64,000 nt of DNA from Hydrogenovibrio sp. 3SP14C1 (lineage in GTDB: Bacteria > Pseudomonadota > Gammaproteobacteria > Thiomicrospirales > Thiomicrospiraceae). Positions 10,294-18,026 of the stretch are shown one piece after another. The stretch covers positions 1 to 64,000 of the forward strand of contig NZ_JARTLM010000004.1 of assembly GCF_029625905.1 (NCBI RefSeq), in the 5' to 3' direction. The position numbers and the translations under genes were made by a program. The notes beneath the pieces are model-generated. The model searched no databases. It was given only the letters and a program-made list of their open reading frames with translations, and was not told the origin of the DNA. Within the stretch, counting starts at the first letter, position 1, and each line of letters begins with the position of its first letter.

Positions 10294-11145
10294 ATGACCC
10301 TTACGCAACAACAACTTCAATCCCTTCCCGTTTTTGGCATTGCCGGTAATTTTGCCGAGCATTTAGGTCAGGCAGGAGAAGATGCTGACTTTGTCAATAT
10401 TCAGACAGAAGAAGAAAATGCGCCCAAAGGCATGTTTCCAATTTATATCCCAGGCAACTCTACCTATTTAGGTACTTATCCGCTTTCAAACCAAAGCATT
10501 CAAGCAGATTTTTCGCGTCCCATTAATTTGCAAATGGAACCGGAAATTTGTGTGTTATTCGATGTCTCCTACTATGAGCAACAAGTGACTCAGGTTAAAG
10601 CAAAAGCTTTCTCTGCTTTTAATGACTGTTCCATTCGTCGCCCGAATGCCAAAAAAATCAGTCAGAAAAAAAACTGGGGCACAGCATCTACAGGGCTTTC
10701 CAACCAGTGGATTGAAATCGATCGTTTTGAAAAAGGCGGTATTTTAGATAACTACCATATTACTTCTTATCTTAAACGGGACAATGAGATCAAGCAATAT
10801 GGAGTCGATAGCCCAGTACTCGGCTACAACTATTTTTATCAAAAGCTGTCTAGATGGATTGTCAGTACCTTAAACAATCAGTCCGACTTCGGCCCACTGG
10901 AAAACCTGACCGATTTATTAAAACAAGCCAACTACCCCGAACAAATCATTGTGACTTTAGGCGCCACCCGTTATACCGAATTTGGTGAAACCGGCTTTTT
11001 AAAAGTCGATGATAAAATCGGGATCTTTATTTATGACCAAACACATCACACTTCATCAGAGATTCCAGAGTTATTCCAACACCCTGAAAAAATACAGCAA
11101 GACTTTTCCGGCTCCGCACTCATTCAATCAGTTTCTGAAGCCTAA
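10294..11145 (+). CDS. DUF5718-like protein, possible FAH-like fold
   Basis: Function unknown. An in-frame reading frame extends upstream into cnoX, but AGGAGA at 10285-10290 sets the start at ATG 10294, giving 283 residues (MTLTQQQLQSLPVFGIAGNF). The segment MEPEICVLFDVSYYEQ, then FSAFNDCSIRR about 30 residues later, recalls the acidic metal-binding core of fumarylacetoacetate-hydrolase proteins. That comparison is from memory, and the usual catalytic Lys region is not clear. The protein resembles the DUF5718 family. It is probably co-transcribed with cnoX and followed by a terminator. Confidence 0.65.
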   Translation: MTLTQQQLQSLPVFGIAGNFAEHLGQAGEDADFVNIQTEEENAPKGMFPIYIPGNSTYLGTYPLSNQSIQADFSRPINLQMEPEICVLFDVSYYEQQVTQVKAKAFSAFNDCSIRRPNAKKISQKKNWGTASTGLSNQWIEIDRFEKGGILDNYHITSYLKRDNEIKQYGVDSPVLGYNYFYQKLSRWIVSTLNNQSDFGPLENLTDLLKQANYPEQIIVTLGATRYTEFGETGFLKVDDKIGIFIYDQTHHTSSEIPELFQHPEKIQQDFSGSALIQSVSEA

Positions 11146-11183
11146 AACCTTTCATAACTCTTTGTTTCCAAAAACAATTACAT

Positions 11184-11208
11184 AAAAACGATCCAACCGG
11201 GTCGTTTT
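11184..11208 (+). terminator. Terminator after the DUF5718-like gene
   Basis: Near-perfect arms AAAACGATCC and GGGTCGTTTT, followed by GCA and eight T. It lies 40 bases after the stop at 11145. Confidence 0.65.
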
Positions 11209-11419
11209 GCATTTTTTTTCTAAAAATTTAGGTTTACATTTTTCTTAAAAGCCGTCAGAATTCGCAGGTATAGGAACAAAAAAACTTGTCAGAAATTCAT
11301 TGGCTACACCAGCTTTTAATCCATCGTCACGTGACTGTTGCTAAGCAAAAAAAGCGAATCATTTCCAATCAAGTCGGTTTTTTTCGACTTCAGACTCAAC
11401 CTAATGTAAGGACATTTTT

Positions 11420-12472
11420 ATGAATATTGGTTTCATTTTTGAAGAATGGGAAACAATTACTCCGGCCAAAAATTCAACATTGCGTATTATCAAAGAATGT
11501 TTGGAACGTGGCCATAAGGTTTCGATTCTTTATCCCAGCAACCTAACGGTTCGTAATAATGTCACACATGGGTATGTAAAACGTATATTGCCGATGGAAA
11601 AAATCCCGGATAACATTTTACAATTTTACAAAAAAGTGAAATTCGAACAAAAAATGATGCCGCTACATGGGTTAGATTGCATTATGTTCCGTCGTGATCC
11701 ACCGATTGACCCGATGGTTTTCAACTTTTTGGATTCGGTAAAAAATGAAGTCGTTATCATCAATGATGTGGATGGGATGCGTAAAGCAAACAACAAGCTG
11801 TATACCACCACATTCAATGATCCGAATAACAACTTTTTACCGATTACGCATGTTTCCAAGAGCAAAGAATACATTCGCCAACGTATTGATGATATGCCTG
11901 GTAATAACGTCATTCTCAAGCCGCTAAACGCATCTGGCGGGCACGGCGTGATCGTGTTGGAAAAGAATGCCCAGACGAGTATCAACTCCATTCTGGATTT
12001 TTATATCGACAGCCAAAACAAAAGTTACGTCATTGTTCAAGAGTACATTGAGGGTGCAGAGGATGGTGATGTGCGTGTATTGATGCTGAACGGGAAGTTT
12101 ATCGGGGCATATAACCGTAAACCGCCTGAAGGTGATGTGCGAGCTAATATCCAGATTGGCGGCACGGCTCACAAATACACAATGACCGATTCCCAAATGG
12201 CGATTTGTCGCAAAATAGGTCCCAAGTTGGCGGCTGATGGGTTGTATTTTGTGGGTGTCGATATGATTGGCGATAAAATTCTAGAAGTGAATGTGTTAAA
12301 CCCGGGCGGGATTACTAATGTCAACGCCTTAAACAAGCTCAAACTCCATAAAAATGTTGTCGATTTTATGGAAGAAAAGGTCAATGAAAAAGAAGAAAAA
12401 CACGCTGAACTAGAGTTCCTGTTAAAACGTATCAGTGAATTTAGACACGCTGAAACTTACGGCGAGGAATAA
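11420..12472 (+). CDS. Glutathione synthetase-like ATP-grasp protein
   Basis: A 350-residue ATP-grasp enzyme. The GshB pattern is visible: an N-terminal pre-ATP-grasp region (MNIGFIFEEWETITP), NDVDGMRKANNKLY, the phosphate loop NVILKPLNASGGHGV, VQEYIEGAEDGDVRVL, and DGLYFVGVDMIGDKILEVNVLNPGG with metal-binding Asp/Glu/Asn. It is 30-35 residues longer than typical GshB because of a charged C-terminal tail. Joining gamma-glutamylcysteine to glycine is therefore likely but not certain, and no gshA lies nearby. TAAGGA precedes the ATG by about eight bases. Confidence 0.7.
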   Translation: MNIGFIFEEWETITPAKNSTLRIIKECLERGHKVSILYPSNLTVRNNVTHGYVKRILPMEKIPDNILQFYKKVKFEQKMMPLHGLDCIMFRRDPPIDPMVFNFLDSVKNEVVIINDVDGMRKANNKLYTTTFNDPNNNFLPITHVSKSKEYIRQRIDDMPGNNVILKPLNASGGHGVIVLEKNAQTSINSILDFYIDSQNKSYVIVQEYIEGAEDGDVRVLMLNGKFIGAYNRKPPEGDVRANIQIGGTAHKYTMTDSQMAICRKIGPKLAADGLYFVGVDMIGDKILEVNVLNPGGITNVNALNKLKLHKNVVDFMEEKVNEKEEKHAELEFLLKRISEFRHAETYGEE

Positions 12473-12486
12473 CGGTGATTTTACCC

Positions 12487-12496
12487 AGGCCTGGTT
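12487..12496. repeat. CCAGGCCTGG palindrome after the GshB-like gene
   Basis: Exact palindrome with TTTTAC on its left and TTGTTTTTA on its right, 14 bases after the upstream stop and 42 bases before the parvulin start. The right T-run could make it a weak terminator. Confidence 0.85.
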
Positions 12497-12538
12497 GTTT
12501 TTAAGTGGTATGGGTTTTAAGCTGACTCAAAAAATCAA

Positions 12539-12817
12539 ATGACAAAAGCAAAAGCACGACACATTCTTGTTGAAACTGAAGCCGAATGTTTAGCTCTTAA
12601 AGATAAAATCAACAACTTTGAAGAGTTTGATCAACTTGCCAGAGAGCACTCCATGTGCCCTTCCGGTCGAGTTGGTGGCGATTTAGGGATTTTCGGCCCA
12701 GGAAAGATGGTTCCTGAATTTGATGATGTCGTGTTTAATGCCGAGATTGGGAAAATACAAGGACCGGTTCTCACCCAATTCGGTTATCACTTAATTTGGA
12801 TTACAGCTCGAAAATAA
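12539..12817 (+). CDS. ppiC: Parvulin-type peptidyl-prolyl isomerase
   Basis: A 92-residue single-domain parvulin that catalyses cis-trans isomerisation of prolyl bonds in the cytoplasm; no signal peptide is present. The family pattern is complete: ARHILVETEAE at the start, FDQLAREHSMCPSG, GGDLGIFGPGKMVPEFDDVVF, and QFGYHLIWI near the end. Length equals E. coli PpiC. No clear ribosome site is seen before the ATG, so translation may be modest. Stands alone between the palindrome at 12487 and the convergent dgkA. Confidence 0.93.
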   Translation: MTKAKARHILVETEAECLALKDKINNFEEFDQLAREHSMCPSGRVGGDLGIFGPGKMVPEFDDVVFNAEIGKIQGPVLTQFGYHLIWITARK

Positions 12818-12833
12818 TCCTGGCTCATTTACA

Positions 12834-13214
12834 TTAAAACAAACTACAGTGAAAGTGAGAAAGAATTAAAGTTCCCCACACTAATAAGCAGAGTCCCATC
12901 ATGACAAACACAGCGGCGGATCCCATGTCCTTTGCCAGTCCAGACAACTCATGCCATTCCTGACCATGTCGATCCACCACCATTTCAATCGCGGTATTCA
13001 ACAACTCAACCACCAGTAACAAAATGACCGAACCAATGAGCAAAATAAACTCGACGGCTTCATTAGACAACCACATTGCGACAGGTGTCAGAACCAACAG
13101 TAATAATAATTCTTGCCGAAATGCGGCTTCATTTTTATAGCAAGCTTTAATGCCTTGCCATGAATATCCTGCTGCTTTGAAAATACGGACCAGCCCTCTA
13201 TGACCTGGTTTCAT
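12834..13214 (-). CDS. dgkA: Diacylglycerol kinase
   Basis: Membrane enzyme that phosphorylates diacylglycerol to phosphatidic acid. The 126-residue protein has three hydrophobic segments and the family core ELLNTAIEMVVDRHG, followed by HELSGLAKDMGSAAVF; the ENEAAFRQE-type region appears as KNEAAFRQE. AAGGAG lies six bases before the ATG. It starts 33 bases after the PlcP-like gene on the same strand, so the two are probably one operon. That pairing fits recycling of the diacylglycerol that a PlcP-type phospholipase C would release. Confidence 0.93.
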   Translation of the reverse strand: MKPGHRGLVRIFKAAGYSWQGIKACYKNEAAFRQELLLLLVLTPVAMWLSNEAVEFILLIGSVILLLVVELLNTAIEMVVDRHGQEWHELSGLAKDMGSAAVFVMMGLCLLVWGTLILSHFHCSLF

Positions 13215-13247
13215 TCAAAACTCCTTACTGCTTTTTTCGATACAGCA

Positions 13248-14084
13248 TTAATTATTTTGGTGTCCAATTTCAACCCATTTTAACAACTTCATATCCCCGT
13301 CCTGAGTTTCAACAATCGCGGTACAAGATTCCACCCAGTCTCCACAGTTCAGATATTCAACACCCTCAATATCTCGAATTTCAGGATGGTGGATATGGCC
13401 ACAAATGACTCCCTTAAATCCGCGTTTTTGACAATCATGCACCACTGCCTCCTCATAAGCTGTAATAAAAGAAACGGCAGATTTAACTTTCTGTTTAATA
13501 AACGCCGATAAAGACCAGTATCCCAATCCAAACTTTTGACGGAGACGGTTAAAGTGACGATTCACAACCACTAAACTTTCATACCCCCAGTCGCCAATCA
13601 CCGCAAGCCATTTTTGAGTTTGAATGACACTGTCATACTTGTCTCCATGAATCACCAGTATCTTTTCACCCGTAACGGTTTTATGCACCGCCTCGTCCGT
13701 TAACAAAATATTTCCAAAATCTACGCCCGAATAACGGCGCAAAAAATCATCATGATTGCCCGTCACAAACACCACATCCGTTCCTCGCTTTGCTTTGGTC
13801 AAAATACGTCTAATGACATTCGTATGCGCCTGCGGCCAATAAATGCGCTTTTTCAAACGCCAACCATCGATGATATCTCCAACCAAATATAGCTTCTCAC
13901 ATTGATTGTATTTCAAAAATTCTGATAAGAAATCGGCTTTGGCTCCGCGAGAACCTAAATGGACATCGGAAATGAAAATGCTCCGGTAATGTGCAGTTTG
14001 ATGATTATTTTCTGCAACGATTAAGTCATCGGCTTCTATGTTTTCCATCCAGTCTGGCATGATCGACAAAGGCGTATCTTTCAT
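13248..14084 (-). CDS. PlcP-type metallophosphoesterase (LpxH-like)
   Basis: A 278-residue calcineurin-type phosphoesterase. Its metal motifs are in order: SDVHLGSRG (residues 39-47), GDIIDGWRLKK (~70), GNHDDFLRRY (~109), HGDKYD (~146) and GHIHHPEIRDI (~226), ending in YLNCGDWVESCTA. Such proteins are often annotated UDP-2,3-diacylglucosamine diphosphatase. The longer form with YWPQAHTN and the LGYWSLSAF segment matches, as I recall it, the PlcP group that acts as phospholipase C on membrane phospholipids under phosphate starvation. Adjacent glycosyltransferases, dgkA and PHO-like boxes favour PlcP over LpxH. The exact substrate is inferred. Confidence 0.78.
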   Translation of the reverse strand: MKDTPLSIMPDWMENIEADDLIVAENNHQTAHYRSIFISDVHLGSRGAKADFLSEFLKYNQCEKLYLVGDIIDGWRLKKRIYWPQAHTNVIRRILTKAKRGTDVVFVTGNHDDFLRRYSGVDFGNILLTDEAVHKTVTGEKILVIHGDKYDSVIQTQKWLAVIGDWGYESLVVVNRHFNRLRQKFGLGYWSLSAFIKQKVKSAVSFITAYEEAVVHDCQKRGFKGVICGHIHHPEIRDIEGVEYLNCGDWVESCTAIVETQDGDMKLLKWVEIGHQNN

Positions 14085-14144
14085 AAATGATCCATCTACT
14101 TTTGATAATTCTGGGCAAGTTTAGCGAGGCAGACTTCTTAAAAA

Positions 14145-14173
14145 ATGACGCTTTAGTGACAATTAAATGACTG
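14145..14173 (-). promoter_or_regulatory. PHO-box-like array for the PlcP-like gene
   Basis: Read on the minus strand, three seven-base units CAGTCAT, TTGTCAC and GCGTCAT are separated by TTAA and TAAA, an exact 11-bp period. The PhoB consensus is CTGTCAT repeated with four A/T-rich bases between; TTGTCAC matches the second half-site I recall from E. coli phoA. The array ends 60 bases before the PlcP-like ATG. A clear -10 element is not seen; TAAACT at 14123-14118 is one option. Confidence 0.65.
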
Positions 14174-14185
14174 AAATTAAACTAA

Positions 14186-14214
14186 TTTTCATATTTCATT
14201 CATCTTAGATTCAA
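14186..14214 (+). promoter_or_regulatory. Degenerate PHO-like array for the first glycosyltransferase
   Basis: Units TTTTCAT, CATTCAT and GATTCAA start at 14186, 14197 and 14208, again an 11-bp period with A/T-rich spacers ATTT and CTTA. TATAAG at 14230-14235 could be the -10. Two units match the PhoB half-site at five of seven bases and the third at only three, so this is the weakest of the three arrays. Confidence 0.4.
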
Positions 14215-14287
14215 ATAACCGGTTTACGGTATAAGAAAAACAATCGCAATACAAATACGATAATTTAACGCCTTTAAAAGTGGTTCT

Positions 14288-15358
14288 ATGACGAATAAAC
14301 TAGATCAAACTCTCCCGCTCAGCCATACTTTAGATGCAAAAGGCATTCAACGACTGACATTGGTTTCGGATGCATGGATACCCCAAATGAATGGTGTGGT
14401 GACAACCCTAACACAACTTGTTAAAAAACTTGAGATGAGCGGGATTGAAGTCGATGTGATCCATCCGAACGATTACCAAAGAATGCCCTTACCGACTTAC
14501 CCAGAAATTCCCTTTGTATGGCGAGCATCCGGATTGGAACAGCGAATATTGAATTTCAGACCCCAAGCAATACACATAGCTACGGAAGGAGCTTTAGGCT
14601 GGAAGGCAAGACGTATTGCTTTAAAACACCATTTGCCTTTTACGACAGCGTATCACACCAAATATCCCGAATATATTCATGAACGTTTTCCCATCCCTAC
14701 ACGCTGGATATACCATCTTTTAAAATGGTTTCACCGACCGGCATATAACACTTTTGTGCCGGCGCCCTCAATTCTGTCGGAGTTAACAGACAAGGGGTTT
14801 CCCCACCTAGTCTTAATGACACGTGGAGTCGATACAACTCTTTTCAGCCCCTATAAAGCTCAAACAGACCCCCAACAACGTGCCCCTCGTTATTTATACG
14901 TCGGGCGCGTGGCGCCGGAAAAGAACATAACCGCCTTCTTAGACCTCAACCTTCCCGGGCAAAAAATCGTGGTTGGAAAGGGCCCTGACCTAGACAACCT
15001 TAAAACAGCTTACCCTGATGTAGCGTTTGTCGGTGCGAAACAAGGCTCGGAATTGGCAGAATTTTATGCCAACGCCGATGTATTGGTGTTTCCCTCATTA
15101 ACCGATACATTTGGGGTCGTCAATATCGAAGCCATCGCATCAGGAACCCCCGTGGCGGCTTTTCCAGTAACAGGGCCGAAAGACATCATTACCCAAGGAG
15201 TAAATGGTTTCTTAGATCAGAATTTGAAAACGGCTGTCGAAAAAGCTCTCTTACTGGACAATCGACGGGACATCGCTGATTCAATTCCAGAATACACCTG
15301 GCAAGGTGCTGCACAACAATTTCTGGACCATCTCGCCGTAATACCAGAAGAGGCTTAA
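14288..15358 (+). CDS. GT4 glycosyltransferase, Agt-like
   Basis: A 356-residue GT-B glycosyltransferase of family 4. The N-terminal acceptor domain has LVSDAWIPQMNGVVTTL and IHIATEGALGWKAR, then TAYHTKYPEYIHERF; the C-terminal donor domain has YLYVGRVAPEKN and the catalytic-site FPSLTDTFGVVNIEAIASGTP (EX7E-type). This pattern is that of Agt-like enzymes that sugar-modify diacylglycerol, usually next to plcP, and the gene is divergent from the PlcP-like gene across 203 bases. The likely product is a glycolipid replacing phospholipid. The sugar donor cannot be read from the sequence. Confidence 0.78.
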   Translation: MTNKLDQTLPLSHTLDAKGIQRLTLVSDAWIPQMNGVVTTLTQLVKKLEMSGIEVDVIHPNDYQRMPLPTYPEIPFVWRASGLEQRILNFRPQAIHIATEGALGWKARRIALKHHLPFTTAYHTKYPEYIHERFPIPTRWIYHLLKWFHRPAYNTFVPAPSILSELTDKGFPHLVLMTRGVDTTLFSPYKAQTDPQQRAPRYLYVGRVAPEKNITAFLDLNLPGQKIVVGKGPDLDNLKTAYPDVAFVGAKQGSELAEFYANADVLVFPSLTDTFGVVNIEAIASGTPVAAFPVTGPKDIITQGVNGFLDQNLKTAVEKALLLDNRRDIADSIPEYTWQGAAQQFLDHLAVIPEEA

Positions 15359-15417
15359 ATTTATTACAAAACAAGAAGACATTTCTTTAGAATAAAGCCT
15401 TATTCAGTATCAAAGAG

Positions 15418-15747
15418 ATGGCTATGCCGAAAAATAAAGCCTTACTATTATTAGTCGCCGCCTGGGTCGTTGGATTTATCGGTGCTTTAATGGGAGTTTT
15501 AATAGAACCCACCTGGTTTAGTCGCTTTGGTAGCTTGGTTGTTTTATTAGCTGTCATGAGTGAATACACCCTACTCCATGGAGAACTGGGACGGCTGTAT
15601 GCCAAATTAGATCAAATCTCTGCGGAAGATGACATTCCAGATTTAAGCCCTTCAAAATGGCATCGTAAAAAATTTCAAATGACCCATGTCACCGTCATCT
15701 TAGGCACCTTCATCTGGGGGTTTGGCGACTTGGTTATCCCTTTTTAA
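15418..15747 (+). CDS. Small membrane protein of unknown function
   Basis: I do not recognise this 109-residue protein. It has two N-terminal hydrophobic segments (residues ~8-29 and ~35-50), a charged middle (GRLYAKLDQISAEDD, KWHRKK) and a C-terminal hydrophobic stretch (~88-109). A second ATG at 15424 is better spaced from the AAAGAG at 15412-15417 and may be the true start. It lies between two glycosyltransferases in the presumed lipid-remodelling locus, so a membrane role is plausible but not shown. Confidence 0.7.
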   Translation: MAMPKNKALLLLVAAWVVGFIGALMGVLIEPTWFSRFGSLVVLLAVMSEYTLLHGELGRLYAKLDQISAEDDIPDLSPSKWHRKKFQMTHVTVILGTFIWGFGDLVIPF

Positions 15748-15773
15748 CGCTAATACCTATTAGAAAACCAGAT

Positions 15774-15783
15774 CCAGGCCTGG
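15774..15783. repeat. CCAGGCCTGG palindrome before a PHO-like box
   Basis: Exact palindrome 27 bases after the stop of the small membrane protein and nine bases before the first PHO-like unit. The right side has TGATTTTTC, so it could also be a weak terminator for the upstream gene. Confidence 0.85.
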
Positions 15784-15791
15784 TGATTTTT

Positions 15792-15846
15792 CTGTCAAAA
15801 AGCTTTCAATAAGCTGTCATATTGCTTTTTCAAAACCTTCTAAAAT
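15792..15846 (+). promoter_or_regulatory. PHO-box promoter of the second glycosyltransferase
   Basis: Units CTGTCAA (15792), CTTTCAA (15803) and CTGTCAT (15814) have an exact 11-bp period with spacers AAAG and TAAG; a weaker CTTTTTC follows at 15825. TAAAAT at 15841-15846 is a good -10, nine bases after the last unit, the arrangement expected when PhoB replaces the -35. This is the best PHO-like site in the window. Confidence 0.75.
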
Positions 15847-15884
15847 AATTCCTTTCAGGTTGATTTTGACAAGGAAGCAAAATA

Positions 15885-17033
15885 ATGAAGGTGTGTTTAT
15901 TTACCGATACGCTAGGGGATTTGAATGGCGTTTCCCGTTTTATTCAAGATATGGGAGAGCAGTCCTACCAAAACCAAGAAACAGACTTTGAACTGCAAAT
16001 TGCAACCGCCACTTCAAAGCCGATTCCAGACACGCCTTACATTCATAATTTACCTTATCACTTCAAAATCCTCATGCCTTTCTACCAAGAACTTGATTTA
16101 GTACTCCCCAATCGCAAAGCCATTCGGCAATTTTTAACTGCACAACAGCCCGACCATGTTCATATTTCAACGCCAGGCCCTTTTGGCTGGGCGGCAAAAA
16201 AAGAAGCCGAGAAATTAAAGGTTCCTTTATTTGGAACCTATCACACCGATTTTCCAGCCTACTTACACGACTTAACCCGATCTTCCTGGGCCAAAAAACA
16301 AACCGATAAAACCATGACCAGATTTTATCAACACTTTGAGCACATCTTTTCTCGGTCAAATATCTATGTAGACATCTTACAGAAAGATCTTAAACTACCT
16401 TCAAAGCGTTTATCCACCCTTTTTCCGGGAACCAATCTGCAAAGATTCCATCCAGATTACCGTTCCCCTTCGGTCTGGAAAAAGTTTAACTTAACGGATG
16501 AACGGTTAAAAATACTCTATGTTGGGCGCATCAATATCGAAAAAAACATCCCCTTTCTGTTGGAAGTTTGGCGAACGCTATACCAAACCCACCCTGATTT
16601 AAAAGCGGACTTAATTCTGGTGGGTGAAGGACGTTACCGAAAATGGGCCGACAAAATGCGTCCCTTTCATATTCACTTTATCGGACCGGTTCAAGGAGAA
16701 ACACTGTCAGCGCTATACGCCTCCTCCGACTGTTTTATTTTCCCATCTACCACAGATACTTTGGGCCAAGTCATTATGGAAGCACAAGCAAGTGGGTTGG
16801 GATGTTTGGTTTCAGATAAAGGTGGACCTCAGAGCCTTCTTCAAAAAGATAGTGGCAAAATTATCGAAGCGAATAATACCCAGGCCTGGGTTGATGCTCT
16901 GCTAGAAGTAGTCACTCAAGAGGAAATACGTCATATTTGGGCAAACAACAGTCGACCGAATGCAGAGCAATATGATATTGTTAAGTCTTTTCAGCAGTTC
17001 CGAGATCAACACCTAAGCAAAGTACAGACATGA
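15885..17033 (+). CDS. GT4 glycosyltransferase
   Basis: A 382-residue GT-B glycosyltransferase. The N-terminal half has FTDTLGDLNGVSRFIQDM, HVHISTPGPFGWAAKK and GTYHTDFPAYLHDL; the C-terminal half has LYVGRINIEKNIPFLLEVW, LVGEGRYRKW and FPSTTDTLGQVIMEAQASGLG. It is related to the Agt-like enzyme upstream but not a close duplicate. AAGGAAG sits just before the ATG, and a PHO-like promoter lies 40 bases upstream. The EamA gene overlaps its stop by four bases (ATGA), so they are translationally coupled. It may add a second sugar or make a different glycolipid. Confidence 0.82.
   Translation: MKVCLFTDTLGDLNGVSRFIQDMGEQSYQNQETDFELQIATATSKPIPDTPYIHNLPYHFKILMPFYQELDLVLPNRKAIRQFLTAQQPDHVHISTPGPFGWAAKKEAEKLKVPLFGTYHTDFPAYLHDLTRSSWAKKQTDKTMTRFYQHFEHIFSRSNIYVDILQKDLKLPSKRLSTLFPGTNLQRFHPDYRSPSVWKKFNLTDERLKILYVGRINIEKNIPFLLEVWRTLYQTHPDLKADLILVGEGRYRKWADKMRPFHIHFIGPVQGETLSALYASSDCFIFPSTTDTLGQVIMEAQASGLGCLVSDKGGPQSLLQKDSGKIIEANNTQAWVDALLEVVTQEEIRHIWANNSRPNAEQYDIVKSFQQFRDQHLSKVQT
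16880..16889. repeat. CCAGGCCTGG palindrome inside the second glycosyltransferase
   Basis: Exact palindrome within coding sequence near the 3' end of the gene. Unlike the intergenic copies, it lacks a T-run on the right (GTTGATGC). Confidence 0.85.
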
Positions 17034-17935
17034 CCGACTCCCAAGCCACACAGACGCAAAATAAAACCCAACTCAAAGGGGAAACTTACACCCTTCTACT
17101 ATCCATTATTGAAGCCCATTTCCCGATTTTTGCTTTTTTTACCGTGGCCGCCTTAGGCGCATTGCATGCTTATTTTTACAGCTTGGTGGTCGCTGCTGTT
17201 TTTCTGGTTTTTTGGTTCGTCATACGCGGCAGATTCGTCGAGCTAAAGCGTACAGCAGCTTATAAAAACTTAGCACTCACCAGTTTATTTATCACCAGCT
17301 TATTCAGTCTGATATTTTTAGCACTGCAAACCACCTCGCCCAGCCATGTCGCTATTATTCTTTTCTTGCAGGTACTGTTCAGCTATTTGTTTCTAGGTCG
17401 AAAACCCGGTGAAGTGTTAGATAAAAATCACTTAATTGGTGTGGTCTTAATGACATTTGGGGCGATTATTATTCTATTCCCTAATAAATTTACCTTGAAC
17501 TTGGGGGACGGTTTAGCGTTATTAGCGGCGATTATCGCGCCGTTTGCCAATTTATATCAAAAGCGTGCACGCTCGTTCGTCTCCAGCGAAACCATTCTCA
17601 TGGTGCGAACGTTAATCGCACTGCCTTTTATTTATTTACTGGCGTTTTATTTCGAATCGACTCCAAGCTGGCAAATGATTCAAACGCAGTGGCTATGGAT
17701 TCTTTTAACAGGGGGGTTGGTTTTCTTTATTTCCAAAATGCTTTGGGTTGAAGCGCTACACCTTCTACCCATTACCAAAGTGAATGCGCTTTATGCTTTT
17801 TCGCCGTTGTTAACGATTTTACTCGCTTATTGGTATTTAGACGACGTTCCAACATGGGCACAAATATTAGGCGGGGTTCCTATCGTCCTTGGCAGTTATT
17901 TTATTACCCAGAAACAACTTCCAATTAAACGATAA
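17030..17935 (+). CDS. EamA/DMT-family transporter
   Basis: A 301-residue inner-membrane protein with about ten hydrophobic helices in two five-helix EamA halves; the repeated region HVAIILFLQVLFSYLFLGRKPG corresponds to the usual end of repeat one and ITKVNALYAFSPLLTILLAYW to repeat two. It overlaps the preceding glycosyltransferase by four bases and is probably expressed from the same PHO-like promoter. Substrate unknown; export of a metabolite or a lipid-linked precursor is possible but not shown. Confidence 0.82.
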   Translation: MTDSQATQTQNKTQLKGETYTLLLSIIEAHFPIFAFFTVAALGALHAYFYSLVVAAVFLVFWFVIRGRFVELKRTAAYKNLALTSLFITSLFSLIFLALQTTSPSHVAIILFLQVLFSYLFLGRKPGEVLDKNHLIGVVLMTFGAIIILFPNKFTLNLGDGLALLAAIIAPFANLYQKRARSFVSSETILMVRTLIALPFIYLLAFYFESTPSWQMIQTQWLWILLTGGLVFFISKMLWVEALHLLPITKVNALYAFSPLLTILLAYWYLDDVPTWAQILGGVPIVLGSYFITQKQLPIKR

Positions 17936-18026
17936 ATTACAAAGTCAGGGTATTTTAAAACGCATCCTCTTTGCTTAACCCTGCAGTTGGTTTAGAATGA
18001 AAATAACCAAAAAAGGATTCTTTCGT

